A stretch of 23,155 bases of DNA from F23-B02 sp963610045 (lineage in GTDB: Bacteria; Bacillota; Clostridia; Oscillospirales; Oscillospiraceae), in assembly GCA_963610045.1 (NCBI GenBank), contig CAVDMS010000021.1:1-23155 (forward strand), read 5' to 3'. Shown here one piece after another: positions 1-8,250 of the stretch. Positions within the stretch are counted from its first letter, which is position 1. Every line of letters begins with the position of its first letter. Made by a program: the position numbers and the translations under genes. Below the pieces are notes generated by a model. That model was not told where the DNA came from. It made no database searches and was given only the letters and a program-made list of their open reading frames with translations.

Positions 1-449
1 ACTGGCGTGACGGCGCTCCCGGAACCGACGAGAACATCTACAAGTTCATTTGGAAGAAGGTCTGCGTCAATGCGACCGTCAACACCGTCTGCGCAGTTCT
101 GCGTCTGAAGATCGGTGAGGTCGAGGCTGATCCCTACGGTCAGTGGCTGTTCCACAGCGTCATTCGTGAGACCTGCGCCGTTGCTACCGCAAAGGGCGTT
201 CCCATGAATGCCGACGAGTTCATTGCTCACGATCATCAGGACATCGTGACCAGCATCGCCGACTACTACCCCTCCATGTGCCAGGATATGCTCTTTAACC
301 AGCGTCAGACCGAGATCGACGTACTCAACGGCAAGATCGCAGAGTACGGCGAGGAGCTTGGTATCGACACCCCCGTGTGCAAGGTCCTCTCTCAGGTCGT
401 CCGCTGCATCCAGGGCAACTACGACAAGCAGTTCTTCAAGAAGGCGTAA
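1..449 (+). CDS. panE: Ketopantoate reductase family protein, C-terminal part (5' truncated by window edge)
   Basis: The reading frame is open from the window edge (first full codon at 3) to a TAA at 447-449. It lacks the N-terminal NADPH-binding Rossmann domain, which lies outside the window. The visible 148 residues match the helical C-terminal domain of ApbA/PanE enzymes, which reduce 2-dehydropantoate to pantoate for coenzyme A synthesis. Two signatures support this. The IWKKVCVNATVN stretch (visible residues 16-27) carries the conserved Lys and Asn residues of the active site. RQTEIDVLNG followed by ELGIDTP holds the conserved Glu that binds substrate. Family members also include pantoate-independent reductases of unknown substrate, so the exact reaction is inferred. 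A terminator follows within 16 bases, so this gene ends its transcription unit. Confidence 0.82.
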   Translation, partial: WRDGAPGTDENIYKFIWKKVCVNATVNTVCAVLRLKIGEVEADPYGQWLFHSVIRETCAVATAKGVPMNADEFIAHDHQDIVTSIADYYPSMCQDMLFNQRQTEIDVLNGKIAEYGEELGIDTPVCKVLSQVVRCIQGNYDKQFFKKA

Positions 450-464
450 GACAGCAACGAACAG

Positions 465-492
465 AAAAATCGGAGCTTCGGCTCCGATTTTT
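465..492 (+). terminator. Intrinsic terminator after the ketopantoate reductase gene (bidirectional form)
   Basis: A 12-bp stem, AAAAATCGGAGC paired with GCTCCGATTTTT, closes on a TTCG tetraloop. The A-run before and T-run after make it usable in both directions, so it may also serve the convergent surface-protein gene that ends at 586. Confidence 0.9.
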
Positions 493-513
493 ATTATGCC
501 TATTATTATGCAA

Positions 514-556
514 AGCCCCCTCCGTGCCGTTTGGCACGGAGGGGGCTCCGTTTTTT
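514..556 (+). terminator. Second hairpin terminator between convergent genes
   Basis: A 15-bp GC-rich stem (514-528 with 533-547) closes on a GTTT loop and is followed after CCG by six T residues (551-556). The T-run lies on the plus-strand side only, so it mainly backs up the terminator at 465-492. It sits 39 bases from the stop codon of the opposing surface-protein gene. Confidence 0.8.
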
Positions 557-585
557 ATCGGATAAAGCTCATATGAGCATTATCG

Positions 586-3500
586 TCAGCCGGCTTCAAC
601 AAGTCTGTAGAACCTGACCATTACCGTTGCAGCCATTGCTCGGGTTGCGGAGGCATTGGGAGCAAAGGTCGTAACGGATGTTCCGTTCATGATGCCTGCG
701 CTTACAATTGCATTGACCGCTTCCACGAACGGTGTCGCTATCTCACCGGCATCGTCGAAGGTGCAGGGCTTTACGTCGCCGAAGTCATAGCCTACGACAT
801 TCTTCATGTAGCGATACATGATGGTAGCCATCTGCGCACGGCTTATTGTCTGGTTGGGACGGAAGGTGCCGTCTCCATAGCCCTGAAGTATACCGTTTTC
901 AACGCCCCACTTGACTGCGCCGACAAAAGGCTCGGCAATCTCGGAAGCGTCAGTAAACGTAAGGCTCTTATCACCGGAGGCGGGAGAGCCTACCGCACGC
1001 CAAAGCATGGTGATGAACTGTGCTCTTGTTACCTGTGCATACGGACGGAAGCTGCCGTCATCGTAGCCGTTAACAATTCCTCTTTCTGCGGCCTCGACTA
1101 TGTAGTCATGCAAACCGCTGTTGTAGATATCGTTGAACGGGTCAACAACGATGTCAGCACGGTTGCTGATACGGATACGAGGTGCGGGACCTGCGAAGGT
1201 GTCGTCATAGGATGCAATGCCGGTCACGCTGATGCCACAGCCGACCTCAACACCCTGAACGTCGCTGTCAGTGCAGATGTAGCCGTCGATAAACACACGG
1301 ACGACGTTTCCGAGGGAATCCTTGACCATAATGGTCTGGATAAGTCCGTTTGCAAGCTCGAAGCTTTCCACGGTGCCTCTTACGGTTATGAGGCTGCCGA
1401 GAACCGTCTTGTTATTGACGTCGTCTGCAAAAACGACCTTCGGCTGTACGGGAGTAGCCTCACCGATCTTTTCAATGGAGGTCACCTGAAGCTCCATCTC
1501 GCCCTGATAGAAGTCGGTGGTGCCGGTGATGCGGACCTTGTCGCCGATCTTGTAGCTGCCTGCAACGGGGAAGCAGCAGATACCGCCGGTCTCGTCCTGA
1601 ACATAGATGCAGTCAAAGAATGCGGTGTTCTTGTCGTAGCCGGATGCGTTGGTGGTCACAACACCCTCGATGGTGTACTTGTAGCCGGCTTCGGTCTGCT
1701 TCTGAACGGTTGCTATAGGAGTAATCTTTATGGGGTTAATGTACTGAACAAGGTTCTCGCAGATCCTGTAGTTGGAGTAGTTCTTCTGAGAATCGCTGTC
1801 GGAATCCTTGTCGGAGAGGGATGCCTGGACCTCGAAGTTGGACATAAAGGCTGCGCCGGAAACAACTATCAGACCCTTGCCGTCAAGCTGCTCGGTCGCC
1901 ATGACAAGCAGACGGCTGTCGTCGCTTGCATATGCGTACTTCGGGGTGCCGGCACCGCCGAGACCGTCGCTGTCAACGTCAACGGAATAAGTGGTTGCAT
2001 GACCGTAGACAACGGGAGAAACGCTTGCGGGCAGAGCGGATACGGGGTTGCCGGAGGCATCGACCGCATAGATGCTTGCGCCGCCGTAGTGACTGAACAC
2101 CTCGGTGTAAAGCCTGTCATAGGGATGATCCGCATCGTAAATGACACCGTCGGTGAGGAAGCTGTCGCCGTAGGTGTTGAAGTACAGACGCCACTTATCG
2201 ACACCGTCCGCTGCGCTGCGCACATCGTCATAGGTAGCATCGTCGCTTATCCTCAGGCTCGAACCGAGAGCCTGCAGGACTGCGTTCTGAGTTGCCGCCA
2301 TGTGGAGAATGTCGGCGTTGTTCTGGATCACGTCATAGTTCTCGTAGTTGTCGGACCAGCCGGCAAGCACGACGGTACCGCCTGCGGCGTTAAACGCCTT
2401 GATCGCAGCAAGCTCCGCATCGGTGTAGACCTTGGGGTCGGACTGTGCGTCGGCAAGTCTGCGGGAAGGTGCGGTGAGGATGAGTGCCTTGAACTTGTCG
2501 TTCGAGCAGGCAGCGATAAGCTCGTCGGAGGTCTTGAGCATTACGGTACGCACGGAGTAGCCCGCCGCAAGATTTCCGAAGTTGCCCATGGAATCCTTGT
2601 AGTTGCCCGCAACGTACTCGTTGTAGTGGGATGCGTCGATACCGATGTAAACCAAAGAGTTTGCATCGAGAACGTCAAGCTCAATGTCCTTGCTGAAGGA
2701 GTAGTCCTTACCGTCCTGAACGAGGTTCACGGTAACGGTGATCTTGGTGAGCTTTGCGATCTCGGGGGTGTACTTGAAGTCAACGGTAGCGGTGCCGGAA
2801 GAAGGAACGGTGTATTCCTTGGTGTCGGTGTCGAGAACGACGCTGCCTTCGGTGGTGTAGACGACGCTCTTAACGGTTGCGTCGCTTGCTTCGCTGTTGA
2901 AGAGCGTGGTGGTGAGGGTAAGCTCCTCGCCGGTTACGGGAGTTGCGGTGCCGCACTCAAAGGAGGATATACCGAGCTTCAGGGATTCGCCGACCCAAAC
3001 GGGAGCGGTGACTGCAAGGTCGCCGTCTGCTTCGGTAACACGGATGAAGTAGTAGGTGTATTCGGGATCGAGGGTCACGGTGAGGTGTCCGTTTGCAAGG
3101 ACTGCGGGATCGTCCCAAGTGTATGCGGTCTTGCCGGAGTTCACGACGACCTCGACCTTTGCGATGGAGTCGGATGCATCGGGATCATAGACCTGAACGT
3201 CAATGTCAAGCTTTTCGGGGACCTCGGTGATCTGAGAACCGAGCTGGAGACCGTTCACGGTGTAGTAAAGCTCAAGGTTCTTGTCCTCGGTGGAGTACAT
3301 ACGCATGCTGCGCATTGCCTCGTAAATGCCCTCTTCGGTGAAGTTATCGGTGAGGATAACGTCACGGGCGTCGTTAGCGTTGCCCCACTTACCCTTGTGG
3401 TTGTCCTGGTTGTTGGTGGGAGCGACGTGCCAGCCCTTGTCGAGAGCCATTATGTAGTACTCGTAGCTGGGATAGTAGCCGCCTGCACCGATCTGACCTT

Positions 3501-5745
3501 CGCCGTTGCCGACCTCAACGAGGCTGATGCGGGTGTCTATCGCAGCATCCCAGTAGCTGAAGTCGCTGAAGGTACCGAAGGTGGTGCCGGGGTGGTTGAA
3601 CTGGCTGATGGAATCCTTGCCCTCCGTCTGATTAAGGAGAGCGTAGTATGCCTTCATGCCGGAGTCGTTGGTCTTGTTGTTGAGGGTGCTGTTGTTGCGG
3701 GAAACGATGCCGGGGGTGTTGAAGGTGTTGATATGTCCCGGACCGCCGGACCAGGTCATCTCAAAGCCTGCGATTGCGACGATGTTTCCTGCGTTTTCTT
3801 CGTTAAACTCAGCAACAGCGCTCTTGTAGGCATCCCACTTCTCACGGCTGGCGGCGGTCGCCTTGCTCATGTCGTAGAGTGCCTCTTCGGGGTTTGCTGC
3901 GGAGGTGTTGTCGAAGTAGTTGGAGTGATCCGTAAACGCAACGAAATCGACGTTTGCGCTTTCGGGAAGATTCTTAACGTACTTGAGTGCGTCGGCCAGA
4001 GTGCCGCTGCCGTCGGAGTATTCACCGGTGTGGCTGTGGAGCTGTCCGAAGTAGAGCTGATACTGAGCCTTGCCGACATTGAAGAACCATGCCTCGGAGC
4101 CGCTCTTGCCGTCCTTTCTGGTGACGGTCAGCTCAACGTTAACCTTGCCGTCTGCCATGTCCTCTGCGGGAACATAGACGACCTTGCCTTTTCCGGCAAC
4201 GGTCTCGTCGGCAACGTATTCCGCCTCGACGACCTTGCCGTTGATCTTCATCTCAACGGTGGGATCTTCGCCGACGTTTACGACCTCAGCGCTGATCTCA
4301 GGTCTCTTGTCGTCGCCGGTCTCAAAGCCGTTTTTCGGAGTGAGGTCAACAAAGCTGATAACATCTTCAATGCTTACCGTGAGTTCTCCGGTATAGGTGA
4401 GACCGTTGCTGTTCGTGACGCTGATGCTGACCACAAAGCTCTCGGCCTGATCGACCCAGTCGGAGGGGATGATAGTGGTATAGGTCCTGCCGTCTGCGTC
4501 GAAATCGCCAAGCTCACTGCCTGCAAATCCTGCATCATAGCCACCCTCGACCTTGGTAATGCTGTCTGCGAGGTCGTCAAGAGTGAAGCTTAATTCGTAG
4601 TCGATGCCCTTTGCCTTGACGCTTGCGGAGTTGAACACGATCTTGGGATCGTTTACAACGCCGTTTACGAGCCTAACGTCATCGGCAATGGGATAGAACT
4701 CAAAGGAGTAAATGGTGTAATCGGTGACCTTGTACATGCTGTAGGTCTTGAATGCACCGGCAAAGTACTCAAGCCACTGGCTGTGACCGCTGTACTTTGC
4801 AACACGGCTCTCCATCTCATAGCCGCCGACGCCGCCGGAGCAGGTGCGGATGAGCCAATCGGCATCGTTGGTGCTTTCGCCTTCGCCGGAAAAGTCCTTG
4901 CTGTAGAAGGCGTTATTGCCGGTGCCGTTGGAGCAGAGGTAGCCGTATGCTTCGTTTTTGAAGCGATAGTACTGACCGTTCTTTTCGACGGTGAATACGA
5001 CGCCGCCGTTTTCGGGAACTGCCTTGCCGTTTACGATCTCGGCTGCAGCAGGCTCGATGCTAAGGGTGTCGTTCTGTGCTGCGAGAACGCCGCCTGCGTT
5101 TGCACAGTAGATAACGACCTCATCGCCGTCCTTGAGGATCTCATCGGGATCGGGCTGCTCCTGAGAATCCTCGACCACGAGGTAGAACTTCTGAGCATAG
5201 AGAGCCTCGTCGCTGATTCTGCCGTAAGAGCTCCAGTTGTCCTTATCGGCGTACCATTCCATATAGTAGCCTCTGCCTACATTTTTAATGTAGAAGAAGC
5301 CGTCGGTTGCGGCAGCGGAAACATTCCATGCGGTGTTGACATCGTCAAGAGGCATACTGCCGTGGCTTGCCCCCATGGAAAGTTTTTTGCCTTCGGAGGT
5401 TGCGAAGTAATATGAGCCGTCGTCATTCTTTGTGACGGTCCATACCTCCGTCGCACCGTATCCGCTGAGCGTTCCGTTATTCAGCGCAACATCGACACCG
5501 GCGTTATAGTAATTATTATAACCGGTATAGTTCGATGAGAGCGCCTTGTTGTTCGCCGGGTTGAAGATGACAACCTTGGAACCGGTAGTAAGCTCAGCCA
5601 AGTCGGTAACGACATGGTTGACGGCGGTATCGCCGTTTACTGAAACAGAGGGAGTCTTTGCAAAAGCTGCCGCCGGAAGCAGGGTCATAAGCATGACGGC
5701 AACGAGCAGCATCGACAGAAGTCTGTTTCGCTTGCTTGTTCTCAT
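586..5745 (-). CDS. Secreted SLH-anchored protein with CehA/McbA-like PHP metallo-phosphoesterase domain
   Basis: This is a 1719-aa exported surface protein. The start at 5745 is chosen because AAAGGAGG precedes it by 10 bases and the signal peptide follows directly (residues 1-29, cleavage probably after AFA); an in-frame ATG at 5790 has no such support. Domains in order are as follows. Two related modules of unnamed beta-rich type lie at about 43-193 and 202-353. Ig-like segments follow. A PHP-type metal centre spans about 563-830, with LHSHTGEYSDG (His570, His572), TDHS (Asp606, His607), GHINTF (His671), NHPG (His718) and QDNH (Asp781, His783). Further Ig-like segments precede a glutamine-amidotransferase-like fold without an obvious catalytic triad (about 1030-1315). 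OB-fold modules lie at about 1343-1535 and three SLH repeats at about 1540-1719. SLH repeats anchor proteins to the cell-wall polymer. The substrate is unknown; CehA/McbA relatives hydrolyse esters or phosphoesters. It appears monocistronic. Confidence 0.85.
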   Translation of the reverse strand: MRTSKRNRLLSMLLVAVMLMTLLPAAAFAKTPSVSVNGDTAVNHVVTDLAELTTGSKVVIFNPANNKALSSNYTGYNNYYNAGVDVALNNGTLSGYGATEVWTVTKNDDGSYYFATSEGKKLSMGASHGSMPLDDVNTAWNVSAAATDGFFYIKNVGRGYYMEWYADKDNWSSYGRISDEALYAQKFYLVVEDSQEQPDPDEILKDGDEVVIYCANAGGVLAAQNDTLSIEPAAAEIVNGKAVPENGGVVFTVEKNGQYYRFKNEAYGYLCSNGTGNNAFYSKDFSGEGESTNDADWLIRTCSGGVGGYEMESRVAKYSGHSQWLEYFAGAFKTYSMYKVTDYTIYSFEFYPIADDVRLVNGVVNDPKIVFNSASVKAKGIDYELSFTLDDLADSITKVEGGYDAGFAGSELGDFDADGRTYTTIIPSDWVDQAESFVVSISVTNSNGLTYTGELTVSIEDVISFVDLTPKNGFETGDDKRPEISAEVVNVGEDPTVEMKINGKVVEAEYVADETVAGKGKVVYVPAEDMADGKVNVELTVTRKDGKSGSEAWFFNVGKAQYQLYFGQLHSHTGEYSDGSGTLADALKYVKNLPESANVDFVAFTDHSNYFDNTSAANPEEALYDMSKATAASREKWDAYKSAVAEFNEENAGNIVAIAGFEMTWSGGPGHINTFNTPGIVSRNNSTLNNKTNDSGMKAYYALLNQTEGKDSISQFNHPGTTFGTFSDFSYWDAAIDTRISLVEVGNGEGQIGAGGYYPSYEYYIMALDKGWHVAPTNNQDNHKGKWGNANDARDVILTDNFTEEGIYEAMRSMRMYSTEDKNLELYYTVNGLQLGSQITEVPEKLDIDVQVYDPDASDSIAKVEVVVNSGKTAYTWDDPAVLANGHLTVTLDPEYTYYFIRVTEADGDLAVTAPVWVGESLKLGISSFECGTATPVTGEELTLTTTLFNSEASDATVKSVVYTTEGSVVLDTDTKEYTVPSSGTATVDFKYTPEIAKLTKITVTVNLVQDGKDYSFSKDIELDVLDANSLVYIGIDASHYNEYVAGNYKDSMGNFGNLAAGYSVRTVMLKTSDELIAACSNDKFKALILTAPSRRLADAQSDPKVYTDAELAAIKAFNAAGGTVVLAGWSDNYENYDVIQNNADILHMAATQNAVLQALGSSLRISDDATYDDVRSAADGVDKWRLYFNTYGDSFLTDGVIYDADHPYDRLYTEVFSHYGGASIYAVDASGNPVSALPASVSPVVYGHATTYSVDVDSDGLGGAGTPKYAYASDDSRLLVMATEQLDGKGLIVVSGAAFMSNFEVQASLSDKDSDSDSQKNYSNYRICENLVQYINPIKITPIATVQKQTEAGYKYTIEGVVTTNASGYDKNTAFFDCIYVQDETGGICCFPVAGSYKIGDKVRITGTTDFYQGEMELQVTSIEKIGEATPVQPKVVFADDVNNKTVLGSLITVRGTVESFELANGLIQTIMVKDSLGNVVRVFIDGYICTDSDVQGVEVGCGISVTGIASYDDTFAGPAPRIRISNRADIVVDPFNDIYNSGLHDYIVEAAERGIVNGYDDGSFRPYAQVTRAQFITMLWRAVGSPASGDKSLTFTDASEIAEPFVGAVKWGVENGILQGYGDGTFRPNQTISRAQMATIMYRYMKNVVGYDFGDVKPCTFDDAGEIATPFVEAVNAIVSAGIMNGTSVTTFAPNASATRAMAATVMVRFYRLVEAG

Positions 5746-5804
5746 GTGTGAAAATCCTCCTTTAGAATTCCATTTAGGGCGCAAGCCCACAGTTTGGTGA
5801 CATT

Positions 5805-5813
5805 ATTCTATCA
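5805..5813 (-). promoter_or_regulatory. Extended -10 promoter of the SLH surface-protein gene
   Basis: Read on the minus strand the site is TGATAGAAT, an extended -10 (TGnTAGAAT), about 60 bases before the chosen ATG. No convincing -35 is seen at 17 bases, which is usual for extended -10 promoters. The ribosome binding site AAAGGAGG lies downstream in the roughly 50-base leader. Confidence 0.5.
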
Positions 5814-5912
5814 TAAGCTCCGGGTAAATTCCAGTACAAACGTCAAGATTTTTTGGAGTACAACTTTTCTTTGTCGTTTTTGTCGGTAATCCCGCCTCCG
5901 TTTTGTGCGTAC

Positions 5913-5941
5913 TTGACAAAGACTTTTTATCTTGTTATCCT
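5913..5941 (+). promoter_or_regulatory. Sigma-A-type promoter of the YibE/F gene
   Basis: A perfect -35 TTGACA (5913-5918) is followed, after exactly 17 bases, by TATCCT (5936-5941, four of six consensus positions). The predicted start of transcription near 5948 lies 30 bases before the ATG at 5978. It also lies downstream of the longest-frame start at 5903, which argues against that start. Confidence 0.7.
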
Positions 5942-5977
5942 AATCTCAATTGCAGTACGAAAGCGAGCGCACGAAAA

Positions 5978-7165
5978 ATGAGCAAAAAAAACGTGAAAAA
6001 AAGTGCCTCCCCCGCCGACTGGCTGAGGGAGAATAAGTGGGCGATCTTGATACTGATCGCCGCCGCAATTATTTTTATAGTGTTCCGCAGCATCGCAACG
6101 GACGACGGTGAGCAGCAGCGTGGCGACGAGTATGCGGAGTACGAAAAAGCGAGCGTCACCCAGATACTCACCGACAGCTCGGAAAGCAGCGAAGCCGCCG
6201 AAGGTCTGAAGCGAGGCGAGCAGCAGCTTATAGTCAAGGTCACGTCGGGTCAGTACGAGGGCGAGGAGCTTCTTGCTTATAACTATGTCAATCCCCTTTT
6301 CGGCGTTCCCGTTAAGGTCGGCAGCAATGTCGTGCTTATCATCTCCACTTACGCCGACGGCAGCCACACCGCCACGGTCTATGAGTATAACCGTGAGCTG
6401 CCGCTTGCGATTGTCGTTGCGCTGTTTCTCATCGTGACCGTCCTCGTCGGCGGAAAGACGGGCGCAAAGTCGCTCATCGGTCTTATTTTAACGCTTGCCT
6501 GCATATTCCTTATCCTTATTCCCCTGCTTCTCAAGGGCTACCCCACCCTGCTCACTATATTTATAATGTGTGCGTACATCACGCTCGTGTGCTTTACGAT
6601 ACTCGGCGGTCTGCGCAAAAAGACGGTCTGCGCCATGCTCGGCACGATCTGCGGTATTGCGATCGCCCTGCTGTTCGGCTTGGCGGCTCAGGGTATTTTG
6701 CAGATCGACGGCTACCGATCAAACGAAGCCGAGGCACTTTTGCAGCTCAGGCAGAGCGGTACGCTTATCGGGATCAGACATCTTCTCGTCGGCGGCATCG
6801 TCATCAGTGCGCTCGGCGCAGTTATGGACGTTGCAATGAGCATATCCTCCGCCCTTTCGGAGATCCACACCGTCGATCCGACTCTCGGCAAAAAGGAGCT
6901 GTTCCGCTCCGGCATGAACATAGGCAGAGACATGGTCGGAACCATGACGAATACGCTTATTCTTGCCTTCATCGGCAGCAGCCTTGCGCTCGTCATCTAC
7001 CTCTACTCACTTGGTCTTGAGGTGCATCAGCTTTACAGCTCGGCGTATGTATCCATCGAGGTCGTGAGCGGTATCGCAAGCAGCATCGGCGTTATACTCT
7101 CGGTGCCGATAACGGCGCTTATATCGTCCGTCATCCTTGCAGACGGAAAGAAGCAGGCTCATTGA
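5978..7165 (+). CDS. YibE/F family multipass membrane protein
   Basis: This 395-aa protein belongs to the YibE/F family, membrane proteins of uncertain function that are often annotated as possible transporters. One membrane helix at about 21-39 is followed by a roughly 100-residue external domain (40-140). Seven more hydrophobic helices lie at about 142-158, 164-186, 189-210, 217-239, 268-290, 326-344 and 360-387. The conserved family stretches AVMDVAMSISSAL and the glycine-rich region around NIGRDMVGTMTNTLILAF are present. The start at 5978 is preferred over the in-frame 5903 because a TTGACA-17-TATCCT promoter lies between them; its ribosome binding site is weak. The stop codon sits inside a 15-bp hairpin. 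Transported substrate, if any, cannot be read from the sequence. Confidence 0.82.
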   Translation: MSKKNVKKSASPADWLRENKWAILILIAAAIIFIVFRSIATDDGEQQRGDEYAEYEKASVTQILTDSSESSEAAEGLKRGEQQLIVKVTSGQYEGEELLAYNYVNPLFGVPVKVGSNVVLIISTYADGSHTATVYEYNRELPLAIVVALFLIVTVLVGGKTGAKSLIGLILTLACIFLILIPLLLKGYPTLLTIFIMCAYITLVCFTILGGLRKKTVCAMLGTICGIAIALLFGLAAQGILQIDGYRSNEAEALLQLRQSGTLIGIRHLLVGGIVISALGAVMDVAMSISSALSEIHTVDPTLGKKELFRSGMNIGRDMVGTMTNTLILAFIGSSLALVIYLYSLGLEVHQLYSSAYVSIEVVSGIASSIGVILSVPITALISSVILADGKKQAH

Positions 7166-7178
7166 GCCTGCTTCTTTC
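7146..7178 (+). terminator. Perfect 15-bp hairpin overlapping the YibE/F stop codon
   Basis: GAAAGAAGCAGGCTC (7146-7160) pairs perfectly with GAGCCTGCTTCTTTC (7164-7178) across a 3-base loop. The TGA stop (7163-7165) lies in loop and stem. There is no clean T-run, so it may act as an mRNA 3'-end stabiliser or an imperfect terminator. Confidence 0.55.
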
Positions 7179-7193
7179 ATACATATAAAGTTT

Positions 7194-7227
7194 AAACCCC
7201 TGATTTGAAATCAAATCAGGGGTTTTT
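7194..7227 (+). terminator. Intrinsic terminator between the YibE/F gene and the convergent tRNA
   Basis: AAACCCCTGATTT (7194-7206) pairs with AAATCAGGGGTTT (7213-7225) and runs into five T residues on the plus strand. On the minus strand it falls three bases after the tRNA CCA end, so it could terminate both. Confidence 0.82.
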
Positions 7228-7229
7228 CA

Positions 7230-7305
7230 TGGAGCGGGCAACGAGACTCGAACTCGCTACCTCCACCTTGGCAAGGTGGCGCTCTACCGGATGAGCTATG
7301 CCCGC
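7230..7305 (-). tRNA. tRNA-Gly (anticodon GCC), CCA encoded
   Basis: On the minus strand a complete 76-nt cloverleaf can be drawn. The acceptor arms are GCGGGCA and TGCCCGC. The D arm pairs GCTC with GAGC. The anticodon stem CCACC/GGTGG encloses the loop TTGCCAA (anticodon GCC). The T arm GCGAG/CTCGT encloses TTCGAGT. The discriminator is T and CCA is encoded. It has its own promoter and stands alone. No integrase or attachment-site repeat is visible beside it. Confidence 0.97.
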
Positions 7306-7321
7306 ACACGGAACATGATTG

Positions 7322-7349
7322 ATTTTAACACAATTTTCGCTTTTGTCAA
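7322..7349 (-). promoter_or_regulatory. Promoter of tRNA-Gly
   Basis: On the minus strand a perfect TTGACA (7344-7349) is followed after 16 bases by TAAAAT (7322-7327). The predicted start of transcription lies about 10 bases before the mature tRNA 5' end. A 9-bp inverted repeat (7309-7317 with 7361-7369) brackets the promoter. Confidence 0.8.
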
Positions 7350-7376
7350 GCACAAATTGCCATGTTCCGAAGTTTT

Positions 7377-8243
7377 TTAATTTTGGTCGCTTATATCGCC
7401 GAAGCCTCTGCCGAATACGTTCTTTGCGTCGGTCACGATAAAGAAGGCGTTTTCGTCCACGGTCCTGATAATTTTGCGTATTGCACTTATCTGCGGACGC
7501 TTGATTACGCAGAGCAGCACCTGCTTGCTCTTGTGCGAATATGCGCCCTCGCCCTCAAGTATCGTAACGCCTCGGTGAAGCGTCCCCGTTATATACTCGA
7601 TAAGCTCGTCGCTTTTCTCGCTTATGATATAGCAGACGTTCGAGTTGTCGATACCGTACAGCACGAGGTCGATCATCTTGGAGACGGCGATCATCGCAAG
7701 CACGGCGTACATCGCACCCTCGACCTTATTAAATATGACCGCAAACAAAATGATTATGATGCAGTCCATCAGCAGGACGATGGTTCCGAAGTTGATATAC
7801 GGGAACTTGCGCCTTAAAAACTTTGCGACTATATCGACGCCGCCGGTCGTCGCCCCTGCGTAATACACCATGCCGAGACCTACGCCCTTGACCGCACCGC
7901 CGATGATGCAGGCAAGCAGCATATCGTCGGTCGGGGAGAATTTAAGCAGCGCAAAGAGGTCGATAAACAGCGACGAGAGCAGCACGCCGACAAGTGAGCC
8001 GACGATAAAGTGCTTGCCGAAGTATCTCCACGCTACCACAAACAGCGGTATGTTGAGCGCAACCGTCAGCGCACCGACGGGAAGGTCGGTTAAGAGATTG
8101 ATTATCATTGCGATACCCGACAGTCCGCCGACTATGATGGAGTTCGGGTAGAGGAAGAACTGGAATCCGGCTGCGTACACCACGGTGCCGAGCGCAATTA
8201 TCAGATAGCTTGCGAAAATTTCTCTGGCAGTTTTCTTTTTCAT
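7377..8243 (-). CDS. YitT family membrane protein with C-terminal DUF2179 domain
   Basis: This 288-aa protein has the usual YitT family layout. Five hydrophobic helices fill roughly residues 10-190, including YLIIALGTVVYAAGFQFFLY and the conserved NSIIVGGLSGIAMI and GATTGGVDIVAKFL stretches. A soluble C-terminal DUF2179 domain follows (about 215-285, from NVCYIISEKS to FGRGF). Family members are integral membrane proteins of unsettled function. The ATG at 8243 is chosen over the in-frame TTG at 8258. It lies seven bases beyond the parC-like stop, and its TGAGG ribosome binding site overlaps that stop, so translation is probably coupled. It is the last gene of the topoisomerase operon. No clear T-run terminator follows; the tRNA promoter region does. 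Confidence 0.88.
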   Translation of the reverse strand: MKKKTAREIFASYLIIALGTVVYAAGFQFFLYPNSIIVGGLSGIAMIINLLTDLPVGALTVALNIPLFVVAWRYFGKHFIVGSLVGVLLSSLFIDLFALLKFSPTDDMLLACIIGGAVKGVGLGMVYYAGATTGGVDIVAKFLRRKFPYINFGTIVLLMDCIIIILFAVIFNKVEGAMYAVLAMIAVSKMIDLVLYGIDNSNVCYIISEKSDELIEYITGTLHRGVTILEGEGAYSHKSKQVLLCVIKRPQISAIRKIIRTVDENAFFIVTDAKNVFGRGFGDISDQN

Positions 8244-8250
8244 AAGCACC

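Noticed and set aside
1108..4593. Open reading frame of 1161 codons antisense to the SLH surface-protein gene
   Set aside because: Its codon boundaries coincide with those of the sense gene, so its stops would be the sense codons TTA, CTA and TCA. The sense gene simply avoids these rare codons. The predicted protein has no domain, no signal and no ribosome binding site of its own.
5777..5788. Small GGGC-GCAA-GCCC hairpin in the surface-protein leader
   Set aside because: Only four base pairs; a short stem like this is expected by chance and no alternative structure with the ribosome binding site was evident.
7230..7376. Possible integration site at tRNA-Gly
   Set aside because: No integrase, no partial tRNA duplicate and no direct repeat were seen; flanking genes look like ordinary chromosomal genes.
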